The position numbers and the translations under genes were made by a program. A DNA stretch of 64,000 nucleotides from Salinispora fenicalii (lineage in GTDB: Bacteria; Actinomycetota; Actinomycetes; Mycobacteriales; Micromonosporaceae), in contig NZ_AZWQ01000019.1 in NCBI RefSeq assembly GCF_000514815.1, positions 124,001 through 188,000 of the forward strand. Direction: 5' to 3'. This document shows, piece after piece, positions 47,994-57,268 of the stretch. How positions within the stretch are numbered: position 1 is the stretch's first letter; every line of letters begins with the position of its first letter. The notes under the pieces were generated by a model. The model ran no database searches and was not told where the DNA came from. It saw only the letters and a program-made list of their open reading frames with translations.

Positions 47994-49253
47994 GTGACCA
48001 GCGCCGCCGTATCCGAACACTCCTGGCTCCTTCCGAGCACTCTGACGGCCCCCACGGCCCGAGCCCGGCGGACACTGCGGGATTGGTTCGTCGACAGCCT
48101 TTGCTTCCTGGTTGCCCTCGGCTGGGCGGTGGTGGCGTGGGACGATTCGCTGTCGGCCGAGCCGGCGTTGGCGCTGAACGCCGGACCGGGCTGGCTCAAC
48201 GAGGTCGACCTCCTGGCCAGCCTGGTGCTCTGCGGTGCTCTCTGGGTCCGTCGGCGCTGGCCGGTGGGCCTGGCGTTGGCCAGCCTGCCGCTGGCGCTGT
48301 TCTCGGTCGGTGGCGGCGCGGCGCTGCTGATCATTTTGTTCACGGTGACCGTGCACCGGCCGTTCCCGGTCGCCGCCGGCATGTTCGGTGCACACCTGCT
48401 CGCCACGCCGATCCATCTGCGGCTGCGCCCCGAACCGGTGACGTCGCTGTGGTTGATCGTGGGTTGGACCCTGTTGACCCTCGGGGCCGTGCTGGCTTGG
48501 GGCATGTTCGTCCGGGCACGCCGGCAGCTGGTGGTGTCGCTGCGGGAGCGGGCGCACCGGGCCGAGGCTGAGCAACAGCTGCGAGTGACGCAGGCTCGAC
48601 AGTTGGAACGTACCCGCATCGCCCGGGAGATGCATGATGTGTTGGCGCACCGCATCTCGTTGCTCAGCCTGCACGCTGGAGCACTGGAATTCCGTCCAGA
48701 TGCCTCGCCCAAGGAGGTGGCCAGGGCGGCCGGGGTGATCCGGGACAGCGCACACGCCGCCCTGCGGGACCTGCGGGAGGTGATCGGAGTACTCCGGGCG
48801 GAGACCGGAGTGGCGGAGGGCGCCGAACCGGAACGACCTCAGCCCACCCTCGTCGACGTGCCGACGCTGATCGGCGAGTCTCGAGCCGCCGGTGTCCGGG
48901 TGAGTGTCGTCGAGGAAGTCGCCGACCGGGTGGAGCTGCCGCCCGCGGTGGGGCGCAGCGTGTACCGGATCGTGCAGGAGGGGCTGACCAACGCCCGCAA
49001 GCACGCCCCGGGTGCGGTGGTCGACGTGCGGCTCGCCGGGTGCCGGGGCGACGGGCTCACTGTCGAGATCCGCAATCCCTGGCCGGTAGGTGCGGCGAGC
49101 CCCGTTGCCGGCTCCGGTGACGGCATCCCCGGTGCCGGGACTGGGCTTATCGGTGTGGCCGAGCGGGTCGGTCTGGCGGGCGGGCGACTGGAGCACGGAC
49201 GGGACGCAGCCGGGCACTTCCGGCTCGCCGCGTGGCTGCCGTGGCCGGCCTGA
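47994..49253 (+). CDS. Sensor histidine kinase, NarL/DesK-type
   Basis: 419 aa. Five or so N-terminal helices form a membrane sensor, then HisKA_3 with phospho-His in RTRIAREMHDVLAHRISLLS, and an HATPase ending in GLIGVAERVGLAGGRLEHG. Loop N-box reads QEGLTNARKHAP. Overlaps the regulator gene by 22 nt. Likely senses membrane or antibiotic stress handled by the divergent ABC exporter. Confidence 0.92.
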   Translation: MTSAAVSEHSWLLPSTLTAPTARARRTLRDWFVDSLCFLVALGWAVVAWDDSLSAEPALALNAGPGWLNEVDLLASLVLCGALWVRRRWPVGLALASLPLALFSVGGGAALLIILFTVTVHRPFPVAAGMFGAHLLATPIHLRLRPEPVTSLWLIVGWTLLTLGAVLAWGMFVRARRQLVVSLRERAHRAEAEQQLRVTQARQLERTRIAREMHDVLAHRISLLSLHAGALEFRPDASPKEVARAAGVIRDSAHAALRDLREVIGVLRAETGVAEGAEPERPQPTLVDVPTLIGESRAAGVRVSVVEEVADRVELPPAVGRSVYRIVQEGLTNARKHAPGAVVDVRLAGCRGDGLTVEIRNPWPVGAASPVAGSGDGIPGAGTGLIGVAERVGLAGGRLEHGRDAAGHFRLAAWLPWPA

Positions 49254-49978
49254 CCAGTCCGTCCGGCGAGCCGGGCCCGGTGGGGTCAAGCGGCTTGCCG
49301 GGTGGTGGGGGGGCACCGGCCGGTCCGGTTCGGGTGTTGATCGTCGATGACGATCCGCTGGTTCGGGCTGCGCTGTTGATGATTATCGACACTGTGGCGG
49401 ATCTTTTGGTGGTGGGAGAGGCCACCGACGGCACCGAGGTGCCCGCTGCCGTGGCCGCGTACGCGCCGGACGTCGTGTTGATGGACATCCGGATGCCGCG
49501 GCTCGACGGGCTGGCGGCCACTGAGAAGTTGCGGTCCACGACCAACCCACCCGAAGTATTAATATTGACTACCTTCGATGCTGATGAGCAGGTGCTGCGG
49601 GCGTTGCGGGCTGGGGCGGCTGGCTTTCTGCTAAAGGACACCGCACCGACTGAGATCGTGCACGCCGTCCGGCGGGTGGCAGTGGGTGAGACCATGTTGT
49701 CTCCGACGGTTACCCGCCAACTGGTCGCGCACGTCACCGGGGGCGTTGGCGCCGATTCACGCCGGCAGCGGGCGCAGGGGCGTCTTGCCGTGTTGAGTGA
49801 GCGGGAGCGGGAGGTCGCGATCGCGCTCGGCCAGGGCCGCAGCAACGCCGAGATTGCGGGGGAACTGTTCATGAGTGTGGCGACAGTCAAGGCGTACGTG
49901 TCGCGGCTGCTGGCGAAACTGGACCTCAACAACCGGGTCCAGGTGGCGCTTCTGGTCCACGACGCCGGTCTGGTCTGA
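49232..49978 (+). CDS. LuxR/NarL-type response regulator
   Basis: 248 aa from GTG 49232. The receiver starts at about residue 33 after a Gly/Pro-rich lead: VLIVDDDPLVRAALL, phospho-Asp in VVLMDIRMPRLDG, Lys in FLLKDTAP. The DNA-binding half has LSEREREVAIALGQGRSNAE and VATVKAYVSRLLAKL. Start may be later than annotated because the lead is low complexity. Partner of the kinase. Confidence 0.92.
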   Translation: MAAVAGLTSPSGEPGPVGSSGLPGGGGAPAGPVRVLIVDDDPLVRAALLMIIDTVADLLVVGEATDGTEVPAAVAAYAPDVVLMDIRMPRLDGLAATEKLRSTTNPPEVLILTTFDADEQVLRALRAGAAGFLLKDTAPTEIVHAVRRVAVGETMLSPTVTRQLVAHVTGGVGADSRRQRAQGRLAVLSEREREVAIALGQGRSNAEIAGELFMSVATVKAYVSRLLAKLDLNNRVQVALLVHDAGLV

Positions 49979-49986
49979 GCAGAGGG

Positions 49987-51168
49987 TCAGACGGGCAATG
50001 GCCAGCGGAAGACACCGGCACGGCCACCTCCGCCCTGGTGGCGAGCCGGGTGATCGAGCCACGCGTACTGGATGCCGCCAGTGGTGGCGGTGATCCCGAG
50101 ACGATCGCGTCGCGGCTTGTGGTGGTCAATCCACGACCGCCACGCCGCTTCGACGGTGTCCCACAGCCGCCTGGAGGACGACTGCCGGACGTACAGCGGC
50201 CCATCGGCACATCGTTCTGCGGTGGCGATATCAGCTCCGTCGTGGACGGTAAGGCCGGTATGCGCCAACTCGTTGTCGAAGTGCTCGACAAAATGCAGCG
50301 TCGGCTGGTGGAGCAGGAGCCACAGCCGAAAGTCGGGGTCAGCCAGCGCCTCGGGATCAAGGCCACTGACGCCGAGGCCCGCGAGATCATCAGAAACAGG
50401 TTGGGGCTGGTCGGCGAGGAAGCCGACCGGCATCGCCCGGGTGGCAGGACGCATCGCCATGAACCACGCCTGTTCCACGTCGAAATGACCGGACACCTTG
50501 TCGGGGCCAGATTTGGTCAGCACCGCGAGCGCCCCGCCCATGGTTAACGGGGTGACGATCCGTCCGCCGTCGGCAAGCTGATCGATCCATGCTGGTGGCA
50601 CCCCTCGGGTGGCGCAGGTCGACAGGATGCGGTCATACAGGCCGTGACCCTTGACGCCCAGCGCACCGTCTCCGGCAACCACCGTGGGCGCATAACCCAC
50701 GGCATTCAAGCGGCCGGTGGCTTCGGCCACCAGGGCGGCGTCGATGTCCACACTGACCACGTTCTGCGCGCCGACCCGGTGGCACAGTAGGGCGGTGTTG
50801 TAGCCGGTACCAGTACCGATTTCTAGCACGCGGTGACCGTCTGTAACGTCAAGGATATGCAGCATCCTGGCCACCAGTGACGGTAGGGAGGCTGAGCTGG
50901 TGACGACCCTCCTGTCCTCGTCAGCCACCCACTGGGTCACCAGGAAACGGTCCGTGTACGCAGCTTTCAGCCACTCCGGACGGTGAGCGGAGATGGCGCC
51001 GTCCACGAGCCGGCTGGGACGGTTGTACTCGTCAAGTTCCCAATATCGAGGTACGAACACGTGTCGCGGGGTGCCCTCGAACGCCGCCCGCCACTGGTCA
51101 TCGGCTATCGCGGATTCAGCGGCAAGCTTGTCTGCCAACGTAGCCGCCCACGGCTGCCAGTCAGTCAA
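49987..51168 (-). CDS. PCMT-type methyltransferase (FxLD-system/lanthipeptide-associated branch)
   Basis: 393 aa from TTG 51168, chosen because AGAAAGG lies upstream and family proteins begin at TDWQPWAATLADKL; an in-frame GTG at 51231 would add 21 residues. FEGTPRHVFVPRYW then SAM motif VLEIGTGTGYNTALLC, VDIDAALV and GLYDRILSTCATRGVPPAWI match protein L-isoaspartate methyltransferases. The 200-residue C-terminal extension is typical of the actinobacterial branch that modifies ribosomal peptides. No precursor peptide or lanthionine synthetase is nearby, so the substrate is unknown. Confidence 0.8.
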   Translation of the reverse strand: MTDWQPWAATLADKLAAESAIADDQWRAAFEGTPRHVFVPRYWELDEYNRPSRLVDGAISAHRPEWLKAAYTDRFLVTQWVADEDRRVVTSSASLPSLVARMLHILDVTDGHRVLEIGTGTGYNTALLCHRVGAQNVVSVDIDAALVAEATGRLNAVGYAPTVVAGDGALGVKGHGLYDRILSTCATRGVPPAWIDQLADGGRIVTPLTMGGALAVLTKSGPDKVSGHFDVEQAWFMAMRPATRAMPVGFLADQPQPVSDDLAGLGVSGLDPEALADPDFRLWLLLHQPTLHFVEHFDNELAHTGLTVHDGADIATAERCADGPLYVRQSSSRRLWDTVEAAWRSWIDHHKPRRDRLGITATTGGIQYAWLDHPARHQGGGGRAGVFRWPLPV

Positions 51169-51248
51169 TTCGTCACCCTTTCTCCAGTAGGTCAGCAGGT
51201 AGCCGGGGGTAGTTCGCCCGGAACCAGTCACTACTCAGGACCGACAGT

Positions 51249-52211
51249 TCAGCCCGAAACGATCTTGCGCTCTTGCTGAGGTGAAGTACCCGACCTGGGT
51301 TGAACCGCGGGCAAAGCTCCTTCCGCAGGGTGCGGGGGGAGGCGGCGGGCGGCGCGGACGGCATCGACGGTGAAGACGGCGAGCGCGAGCCAGACCAGGG
51401 CGAAGCCCGCCAGGCGCGCGGGAGGCATGGGCTCGCGGAAGATGATGACGCCGCAGCCGAGTTGGAGAATCGGGGCGAGATACTGAAGCATCCCGAGGCT
51501 GGTGAACGGCAGCCGGTTGGCCGCACCAGCGAACAGCAGCAGGGGAATCGCGGTTGCCGCTCCGGCCGAAACCAACAGGGCGGTGTGTCCCGCCGACACC
51601 GCCCCGAACGCGGCCCCGCCGGTGCCACCCAGCCACGCCAGGTACGCGAGCGCGGGGAGGGCGAGGACCGCCGACTCCACGAAGAGCCCCTCGGCGGCGG
51701 GTAGGCCGAGCCTCTTCTTGACCAGCCCGTACCCGGCGAAAGTGAACGAGAGGACCAGCGCCAGGTACGGCGGGCGGCCGTAGTCGACGGTCAGCACCAC
51801 GACCGCCGCCCCGCCCACGCCCAGGGCCGCCCACTGCGCGGGGCGCAGCCGCTCCCGCAGTACAAAGACTCCGAGTAGCACCACGACGAGCGGGTTGACG
51901 AAGTATCCGAGGGAAGTCTCCACCACCCGCTCGGAGTTGACCCCGTAGATGTAGGTGCCCCAGTTGAGGGCGACCAGCACGGCGGCGACGCCGAGCGCGG
52001 CCAGGGCCCGTGGTCTGCGCAGCAGCGCCCGCAGGAAGCTGCGGTTGCGCATCGCTGCCAGCACCAGCGCGACGAAGACCACGGACCAGACGATCCGGTG
52101 GGCCAGGATCTCCACCGGGCCCGCCGGCCGCAGCAGTCTCATGTAGAGCGGAGAGAACCCCCAGAGCACGTACGCACCGATGCCGTACAGGTAGCCGAGC
52201 TTGCGAGGCAT
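51249..52211 (-). CDS. rarD: EamA family transporter RarD
   Basis: 320 aa; GTG 52214 or ATG 52211 both follow a very close GGAG. Ten helices: GYLYGIGAYVLWGFSPLYMR, LNWGTYIYGVNSERVVETSL and LGYFVNPLVVVLLG are RarD hallmarks, and RLPFTSLGMLQYLAPILQL is conserved. Export of an amino acid or drug is assumed for the family (chloramphenicol resistance name is historical). Lies between nuoH and the PCMT gene. Confidence 0.9.
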   Translation of the reverse strand: MPRKLGYLYGIGAYVLWGFSPLYMRLLRPAGPVEILAHRIVWSVVFVALVLAAMRNRSFLRALLRRPRALAALGVAAVLVALNWGTYIYGVNSERVVETSLGYFVNPLVVVLLGVFVLRERLRPAQWAALGVGGAAVVVLTVDYGRPPYLALVLSFTFAGYGLVKKRLGLPAAEGLFVESAVLALPALAYLAWLGGTGGAAFGAVSAGHTALLVSAGAATAIPLLLFAGAANRLPFTSLGMLQYLAPILQLGCGVIIFREPMPPARLAGFALVWLALAVFTVDAVRAARRLPPHPAEGALPAVQPRSGTSPQQERKIVSG

Positions 52212-52240
52212 CACTCCGCAACGCTAAGGGACGGCATGCG

Positions 52241-53203
52241 TTACAGGGCGATGCGGACGGTGACGGTCAGGACAAGCTGGGCCAGCGACACGGGGACCAG
52301 CACCAGCCAACAGAGCCGCTGGAGCTGATCCGCACGCAGGCGCGGGTAGCTGACCCGGAACCAGATGATCACGAAGCTGACCGCGGCGACCTTGAGCAGG
52401 GTCCAGAGCCAGCCGAGCTGCGCGTCGGCGAACGGCCCCTGCCAACCGCCGAGGAACAGCACGGTGGTGAGCGCGGCGATCACCACGACCCCCACGTACT
52501 CGGCGAGCAGGAAGAACGCGAAGCGCAGACCGGTGTACTCGGTCAGGTAGCCGAACACCAGCTCCGAGTCGGCGATCGGCATGTCGAACGGCGGCCGCCG
52601 GATCTCGGCGAGCCCCGCTACGAAGAAGACAATCATCGCGGGGGCCTGCCAGATCAGCCACCAGGGCTGCCACGCCTCGACGATGCCCGGCAGGCTCAGG
52701 GTGCCGGCCGCCATCGCCACCGACGCGGCGGCGAGCACGAACGGCAACTCGTAGCCGAGCAGTTGGGCCGCGGCCCGCAGACCGCCGAGGAGGCTGTACT
52801 TGTTGGCGGAGGCCCACGCCGACATCAGCACGGCGACCACCCCGACACCGACCACGGCGAGCACGAAGAAGAGCCCGATGTCCAGCGGTTGCCCGACCAG
52901 ATCGCCCGGCCCCAGTGGGATCACCATCAGTACCAGCAGGTAGGGCACCAGGGCCACCACCGGGGCGAGCCGGAACACCGGACGGTCCGCCCCGTGGGGG
53001 GTGATCTCCTCCTTCTGCACGAACTTCACGCCGTCCGCGATCAGCTGCGCCCAACCGTGGAAGGCGCCGGCGTACATCGGGCCCAGCCGGCCCTGCATGT
53101 GCGCCATGACCTTGTGCTCGGCCTGGCCGACCAGCAGCGGCAGCGTGAGGAACGCGACCAGCACCCCACCGACCCGGAGTAGCAGCTCTGCCCAGAGCGG
53201 CAT
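52241..53203 (-). CDS. nuoH: NADH-quinone oxidoreductase subunit H
   Basis: 320 aa from ATG 53203, TGATG overlap with nuoC. Eight helices; QAEHKVMAHMQGRLGPMYAG, DGVKFVQKEEITP and LAEIRRPPFDMPIADSELV are the quinone-site motifs of NuoH. In normal operons nuoD and nuoG separate C from H; here C and H are fused in expression. Confidence 0.94.
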   Translation of the reverse strand: MPLWAELLLRVGGVLVAFLTLPLLVGQAEHKVMAHMQGRLGPMYAGAFHGWAQLIADGVKFVQKEEITPHGADRPVFRLAPVVALVPYLLVLMVIPLGPGDLVGQPLDIGLFFVLAVVGVGVVAVLMSAWASANKYSLLGGLRAAAQLLGYELPFVLAAASVAMAAGTLSLPGIVEAWQPWWLIWQAPAMIVFFVAGLAEIRRPPFDMPIADSELVFGYLTEYTGLRFAFFLLAEYVGVVVIAALTTVLFLGGWQGPFADAQLGWLWTLLKVAAVSFVIIWFRVSYPRLRADQLQRLCWLVLVPVSLAQLVLTVTVRIAL

Positions 53204-53808
53204 CAGGCCGTCCCCCCGCTCTCGGGGGAAGTTGGTGCCGGGCCCCACTCCCCCGGCGCCGGCACGCCCGGTGGGCGCATCGGCCGGCGACCGCCACCGG
53301 CCTTGGCCTCGCCCGGTTCCTTCGCCCCCGGCCAGGGTTTGGCCACCCGGGAGGCGAGGACGAACTCCTTACGCAGCGGATGCCCCTCGAACTCCGGGGG
53401 CAGCAGCAGCGGCTTGAGGCCGACGTGGTTGACGAAGTCGATGCCGAACATCTCGTGCGTCTCGCGCTCGTGCCAGGCCGCACCCGGAAAGATGTCGACC
53501 ACCGAGGCGACCCGTGGCGCCGAGCGAGGCACCCGGGTGCGCAGCAGCAGCCCGTGCCGACGCGTACTGGACCACAGGTGCACCACCACGTCGAACCCGG
53601 CGGCCAACTCGTCCACCGCGGAGAGCCAGTCGAAGAAGTCACAGGCCAGTTCAGCGTCGTCCCGAGCCGCGCGCAGCGCGTCGGTCCAGCTCTCCGCGGG
53701 CACGTCAACGGTGGCGCGGGCGTACGCCTGACCGCCGGAGACCGAGGTGGTGACCTCGACCGGGGCGAGCAACGCGGCCATCCGCTGGCCTACCTCGTCC
53801 AGAGTCAT
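53203..53808 (-). CDS. nuoC: NADH-quinone oxidoreductase subunit C
   Basis: 201 aa from ATG 53808. 30-kDa subunit signature HERETHEMFGIDFVNHVGLK then LLPPEFEGHPLRKEFVL. C-terminal tail of 50 polar, Pro-rich residues is extra. No nuoD follows. Confidence 0.9.
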   Translation of the reverse strand: MTLDEVGQRMAALLAPVEVTTSVSGGQAYARATVDVPAESWTDALRAARDDAELACDFFDWLSAVDELAAGFDVVVHLWSSTRRHGLLLRTRVPRSAPRVASVVDIFPGAAWHERETHEMFGIDFVNHVGLKPLLLPPEFEGHPLRKEFVLASRVAKPWPGAKEPGEAKAGGGRRPMRPPGVPAPGEWGPAPTSPESGGTA

Positions 53809-53985
53809 GTCGCCGATCCTATGACCGCTGGCGTCGGCGTGCGTTGCCCAGCGGCGGCCAATCTCCACCGCGCCGACGGCCGGCCGAGGGCGTGGCCGCG
53901 GACTCTCGGCCGGTCGGTGGCTCGATCGGGGGTCCGCGTGGCATTCGGCGCTCGGCGCCCGCCTCCCTCGGCGAAGGTCAGGATC

Positions 53986-55032
53986 ATGCGCGCAGTGACG
54001 GTTTCTCCCCGGGGCCCCGGCTCGCTCCGCCTGGTCGAGGACTGGCCCGAGCCGGCCGCCGAGGAGGGCGCGATCCTGGTCGAGGCGCTGGCGGTGGGTG
54101 TCTGCGGCACCGATCAGGACATTATCGCTGGCGAGCGTGGTGACGCTCCCCCCGACCAGGAGCGGCTGGTCATCGGGCACGAGTCGCTGGGCCGGGTGCT
54201 GGAGGACCCGACCGGCACCCTGCGCCGCGGGGACCTGGTGGCCGCGATCGTTCGGCATCCCGACCCGGTGCCCTGCCCGAACTGCGCCGTGGACGAGTGG
54301 GACATGTGCCGCAATGGGCTGTACACCGAGCACGGCATCAGCGGGCTTCCCGGCTTCGCGCGGGACCGGTGGCGGGTGCAGCCGAAGTTCGCCGTGCCGC
54401 TCGATGCCACCCTCGCCCGGGTGGGGACGCTGCTGGAACCAACCAGCGTGGTCGCCAAGGCGTGGGAGCAAATCGAGCGGTTCGGCCAGCGCGCCCGGTG
54501 GGACCCGCGGACCGTCCTGGTCACCGGCGCCGGGCCGATCGGCCTGCTCGCCGCGCTGCTCGCCACCCAACGTGGACTGACCGTGCACGTACTGGACCGA
54601 AACACGACGGGACCGAAGCCGGGCATGGTCCGGGCGCTCGGTGCCAGCTACCACACCGGGTCGGTCAATGAGCTGGACTTCCAGCCGGATGTACTGGTGG
54701 AGTGCACCGGCAGCCCGACGGTGGTGCTGGACTCGATGTGCAAGGTCGGCCCGAACGGCATCGTCTGCCTGACCGGCATGTCCAGCGGCGGCCGGACCAT
54801 CGACTTTGATGCCGGGGCGCTGAACGGGACGCTCGTGTTGGAGAACAAGGTGGTCTTCGGCTCGGTCACCGGCAACCGCCGGCACTGGGAACAGTCCGTG
54901 GCGGCGCTGACCCGGGCCGACCACTCGTGGCTGGACTCCCTGATCACCCACCGGATACCGATGTCCGACTTCACGACCGCGTACGAGGTCAGCGACGAGA
55001 AAATCAAGGTGGTCCTGGACCTCACCGCCTGA
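53986..55032 (+). CDS. Zinc-dependent medium-chain dehydrogenase, glucose 1-dehydrogenase-like
   Basis: 348 aa from ATG 53986. Catalytic zinc Cys in VGVCGTDQDIIAGERGD, LVIGHESLGRV, structural zinc cysteines CPNCAVDEWDMC, Rossmann VTGAGPIGLLAALLA and the archaeal/actinobacterial glucose dehydrogenase ending KIKVVLDLTA. Oxidises a sugar or alcohol with NAD(P). It sits on the opposite strand between nuoB and nuoC. Confidence 0.88.
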   Translation: MRAVTVSPRGPGSLRLVEDWPEPAAEEGAILVEALAVGVCGTDQDIIAGERGDAPPDQERLVIGHESLGRVLEDPTGTLRRGDLVAAIVRHPDPVPCPNCAVDEWDMCRNGLYTEHGISGLPGFARDRWRVQPKFAVPLDATLARVGTLLEPTSVVAKAWEQIERFGQRARWDPRTVLVTGAGPIGLLAALLATQRGLTVHVLDRNTTGPKPGMVRALGASYHTGSVNELDFQPDVLVECTGSPTVVLDSMCKVGPNGIVCLTGMSSGGRTIDFDAGALNGTLVLENKVVFGSVTGNRRHWEQSVAALTRADHSWLDSLITHRIPMSDFTTAYEVSDEKIKVVLDLTA

Positions 55033-55064
55033 GCTGGGGACGCTCAGCCAGGGAACGGGTCGGG

Positions 55065-55631
55065 TCAGGACGGGTCGGGCGGACGGACTGGAGGGGCGGT
55101 CAGCGACTCGGCCGAGCGAGGGGCGGGGGCGTCGGCCGGTGCGGCGAGGGCATCCGGACGGGAGACCCCGCCGATGCCGGCCTCCTCGGCGGCGATCTTC
55201 TCCTGCAGCCGCAGGATGCCGTGCAGCAGCGCCTCCGGCCGGGGTGGGCAGCCCGGAACGTACACGTCGACCGGGATGAGCTGGTCAACGCCCTTGGTGA
55301 CCGAGTACGAGTCCCAGTACGGCCCACCGCAGTTGGAACAGGCACCGAAGGAGATCACGTACTTCGGCTCCGGCATCTGGTCGTAGAGCCGCTTGATGGC
55401 GGGCGCCATCTTGTCGGTGACCGTGCCCGACACCACCATGAGGTCGGCCTGCCGGGGACCGTGCGCGAACGGGATCACCCCGAGGCGCATGAAGTCGTGT
55501 CGGCTCATGCTGGTGGCGATGAACTCGATCGCGCAGCAGGCGAGGCCGAAGTTGAAGACCCAGAGCGAGTAGCGCCGGCCCCAGTTCAGCACGAATCGGA
55601 TCGGCTCGCCCAGCACAGCCGGCACCTGCAC
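55065..55631 (-). CDS. nuoB: NADH-quinone oxidoreductase subunit B
   Basis: 188 aa. N2 cluster cysteines: pair in [15 protein letters not shown], then [13 protein letters not shown] and [15 protein letters not shown]. Pro/Ala tail of about 40 residues. The leftward orientation and order B, C, H, I-N match a nuo operon, though other genes intervene and A, D-G are absent. Confidence 0.94.
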   Translation of the reverse strand: MQVPAVLGEPIRFVLNWGRRYSLWVFNFGLACCAIEFIATSMSRHDFMRLGVIPFAHGPRQADLMVVSGTVTDKMAPAIKRLYDQMPEPKYVISFGACSNCGGPYWDSYSVTKGVDQLIPVDVYVPGCPPRPEALLHGILRLQEKIAAEEAGIGGVSRPDALAAPADAPAPRSAESLTAPPVRPPDPS

Positions 55632-55765
55632 CTCGGGCCTCCCTCATCCGTTCCCGGTACGACAGTCAACCACAGCCCCCGCGGCGGCGCCCGACGCAAC
55701 CGGGCCGGTGTCGACCCGGTCGCGCCGGCAGACGCCAGTTGCGCCGCTCGGGGGCGTCCCCGCCG

Positions 55766-57268
55766 TCAGTCGTGGGACCAGGTGGGTCGTTGCAGCAGGC
55801 CGACGAACTCCATGAGCAGACGCTCCTGTAGCGCCGCCGGCACCTCTTCGAGCATGGTGTTCACCACGGCCATCCGGTCCGGCACCGGCTCGGCCGACCC
55901 GGCGTCCGCCGCCTCGCCCAGGCCGAGACCGAGCCCGGCCGCCAGGCCGGCCACCAGGTCCGAGGTCAGCCCTTCCGGGGTCAGTGAGCGGGCGAGGGTG
56001 AGCAGTTCCGCAGGGAGCTTGACCGGCCCGGCCGCCCGGGTCGCCGCGATGGCGTCGGCCAGGTCACCGCCGAACTTGGCCACCACCGGCGCCACCGACG
56101 CGGTCACCGTCAGGTGCACGGTGCGCGGCAGACCGGCGTAGGCGAGCTGCGGTTGGGTGTGCCAGCCCCGCGCGGCCAGTTCGTCCACGAGCACGAAGAG
56201 GTCCAGCTCCGGATCGGTCGCGGTAAAGCAGATCACGGTCGACTCGGGCTCGGCCACGAGCCGCAGCCCGCCCGTGGCCCGGACGACGTCGGCCAGCTCT
56301 CGCACCGCGTCCCGGGTCACCGCCGCCAGCCGGAGGTAGCCCTCCTCGCCCAGGTGACGCAGGGTCGCGTAGGCGGCGGCGATCGGCCCGCCGGAGCGGG
56401 TGGAGGCGATCACTGGGTTGATCATCGTGTAGCCGGGCCAGTCGGCGTGCACGAAGTACTGCGGCTTGCGCAGCTCCGGGTCCCGGTGTAGCAGGATCGA
56501 CACGCCCTTCGGGGCGTACGCGTACTTGTGCAGGTCGACCGAGATCGAGGTGACCCCGGGTACGGCGAAGTCGAACGCCGGCACCGGTTCGCCGAGGCGG
56601 CGGAGCCAGGGCAGGGCCCAGCCACCGAAGCAGGCGTCCACGTGGCAGCGCACCCCGGCGTCGGCGGCGACCGCCGCGATCTCGGTGACCGGGTCGATGA
56701 CCCCGTGCGCGTACCCCGGGGCGGAGGCGACGACCAGCACGGTTTCGGGGCGGATCGCGGCGGCGATGGCGGCCGGGTCCGGGCGCAGGGTCTCCGCCGA
56801 CACCGGCACCATGTCCACGGCCACCCGCAGGTAGTGGCCGGCTTTGGCGAACGCGGCGTGCGCGGTGACCGGCATCACGATCCGGGGTTCGGTGATCTCG
56901 GGGTGGGCGTCCCGGGCCGCCTTCACCGCCAGGATCAACGATTCGGTGCCCCCGCCGGTGACCGAGCCCACCACGTCCGGCGCAGCCGTGCCGGGCCCGC
57001 CCCCGAGTAGCTGGGCGGCGGCACCGACCAACGCGTTCTCCATCGCGAGCAGGGACGGGAAGGCGGTCGGGTCGAGCCCGTTGACGTGGGCGCTCTCCGC
57101 GTGCGCGGCGGCGGTCAGCTCATCCAGGCCGGGAACCGCCGGGTCGTAGACGTACGCGAACAGCCGTCCGCCGTGGGTGGGCCGGTCCCCGCTGCGCAGT
57201 GCCCGGATTCCAGCCAGCACGCGCTCCGCCGGCAGTCCGTGGGCGGGCAGCCCCGCTTCGTCGATCAT
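55766..57268 (-). CDS. PLP-dependent group II decarboxylase / sphingosine-1-phosphate lyase-like
   Basis: 500 aa. PLP Lys in SISVDLHKYAYAPKGVSILL; cofactor contacts GSVTGGGTESLILAVKAARD and HVDACFGGWALPWLRRLG. Closer to sphingosine-phosphate lyases than to glutamate decarboxylase. The C-terminal 90 residues are an added, poorly conserved segment. ATG 57268 overlaps the upstream permease stop by 4 nt. Substrate unknown. Confidence 0.87.
   Translation of the reverse strand: MIDEAGLPAHGLPAERVLAGIRALRSGDRPTHGGRLFAYVYDPAVPGLDELTAAAHAESAHVNGLDPTAFPSLLAMENALVGAAAQLLGGGPGTAAPDVVGSVTGGGTESLILAVKAARDAHPEITEPRIVMPVTAHAAFAKAGHYLRVAVDMVPVSAETLRPDPAAIAAAIRPETVLVVASAPGYAHGVIDPVTEIAAVAADAGVRCHVDACFGGWALPWLRRLGEPVPAFDFAVPGVTSISVDLHKYAYAPKGVSILLHRDPELRKPQYFVHADWPGYTMINPVIASTRSGGPIAAAYATLRHLGEEGYLRLAAVTRDAVRELADVVRATGGLRLVAEPESTVICFTATDPELDLFVLVDELAARGWHTQPQLAYAGLPRTVHLTVTASVAPVVAKFGGDLADAIAATRAAGPVKLPAELLTLARSLTPEGLTSDLVAGLAAGLGLGLGEAADAGSAEPVPDRMAVVNTMLEEVPAALQERLLMEFVGLLQRPTWSHD

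Noticed and set aside
51169-51248. Precursor peptide for the PCMT
   Set aside because: No short frame with a leader-like sequence in the gap or its edges.
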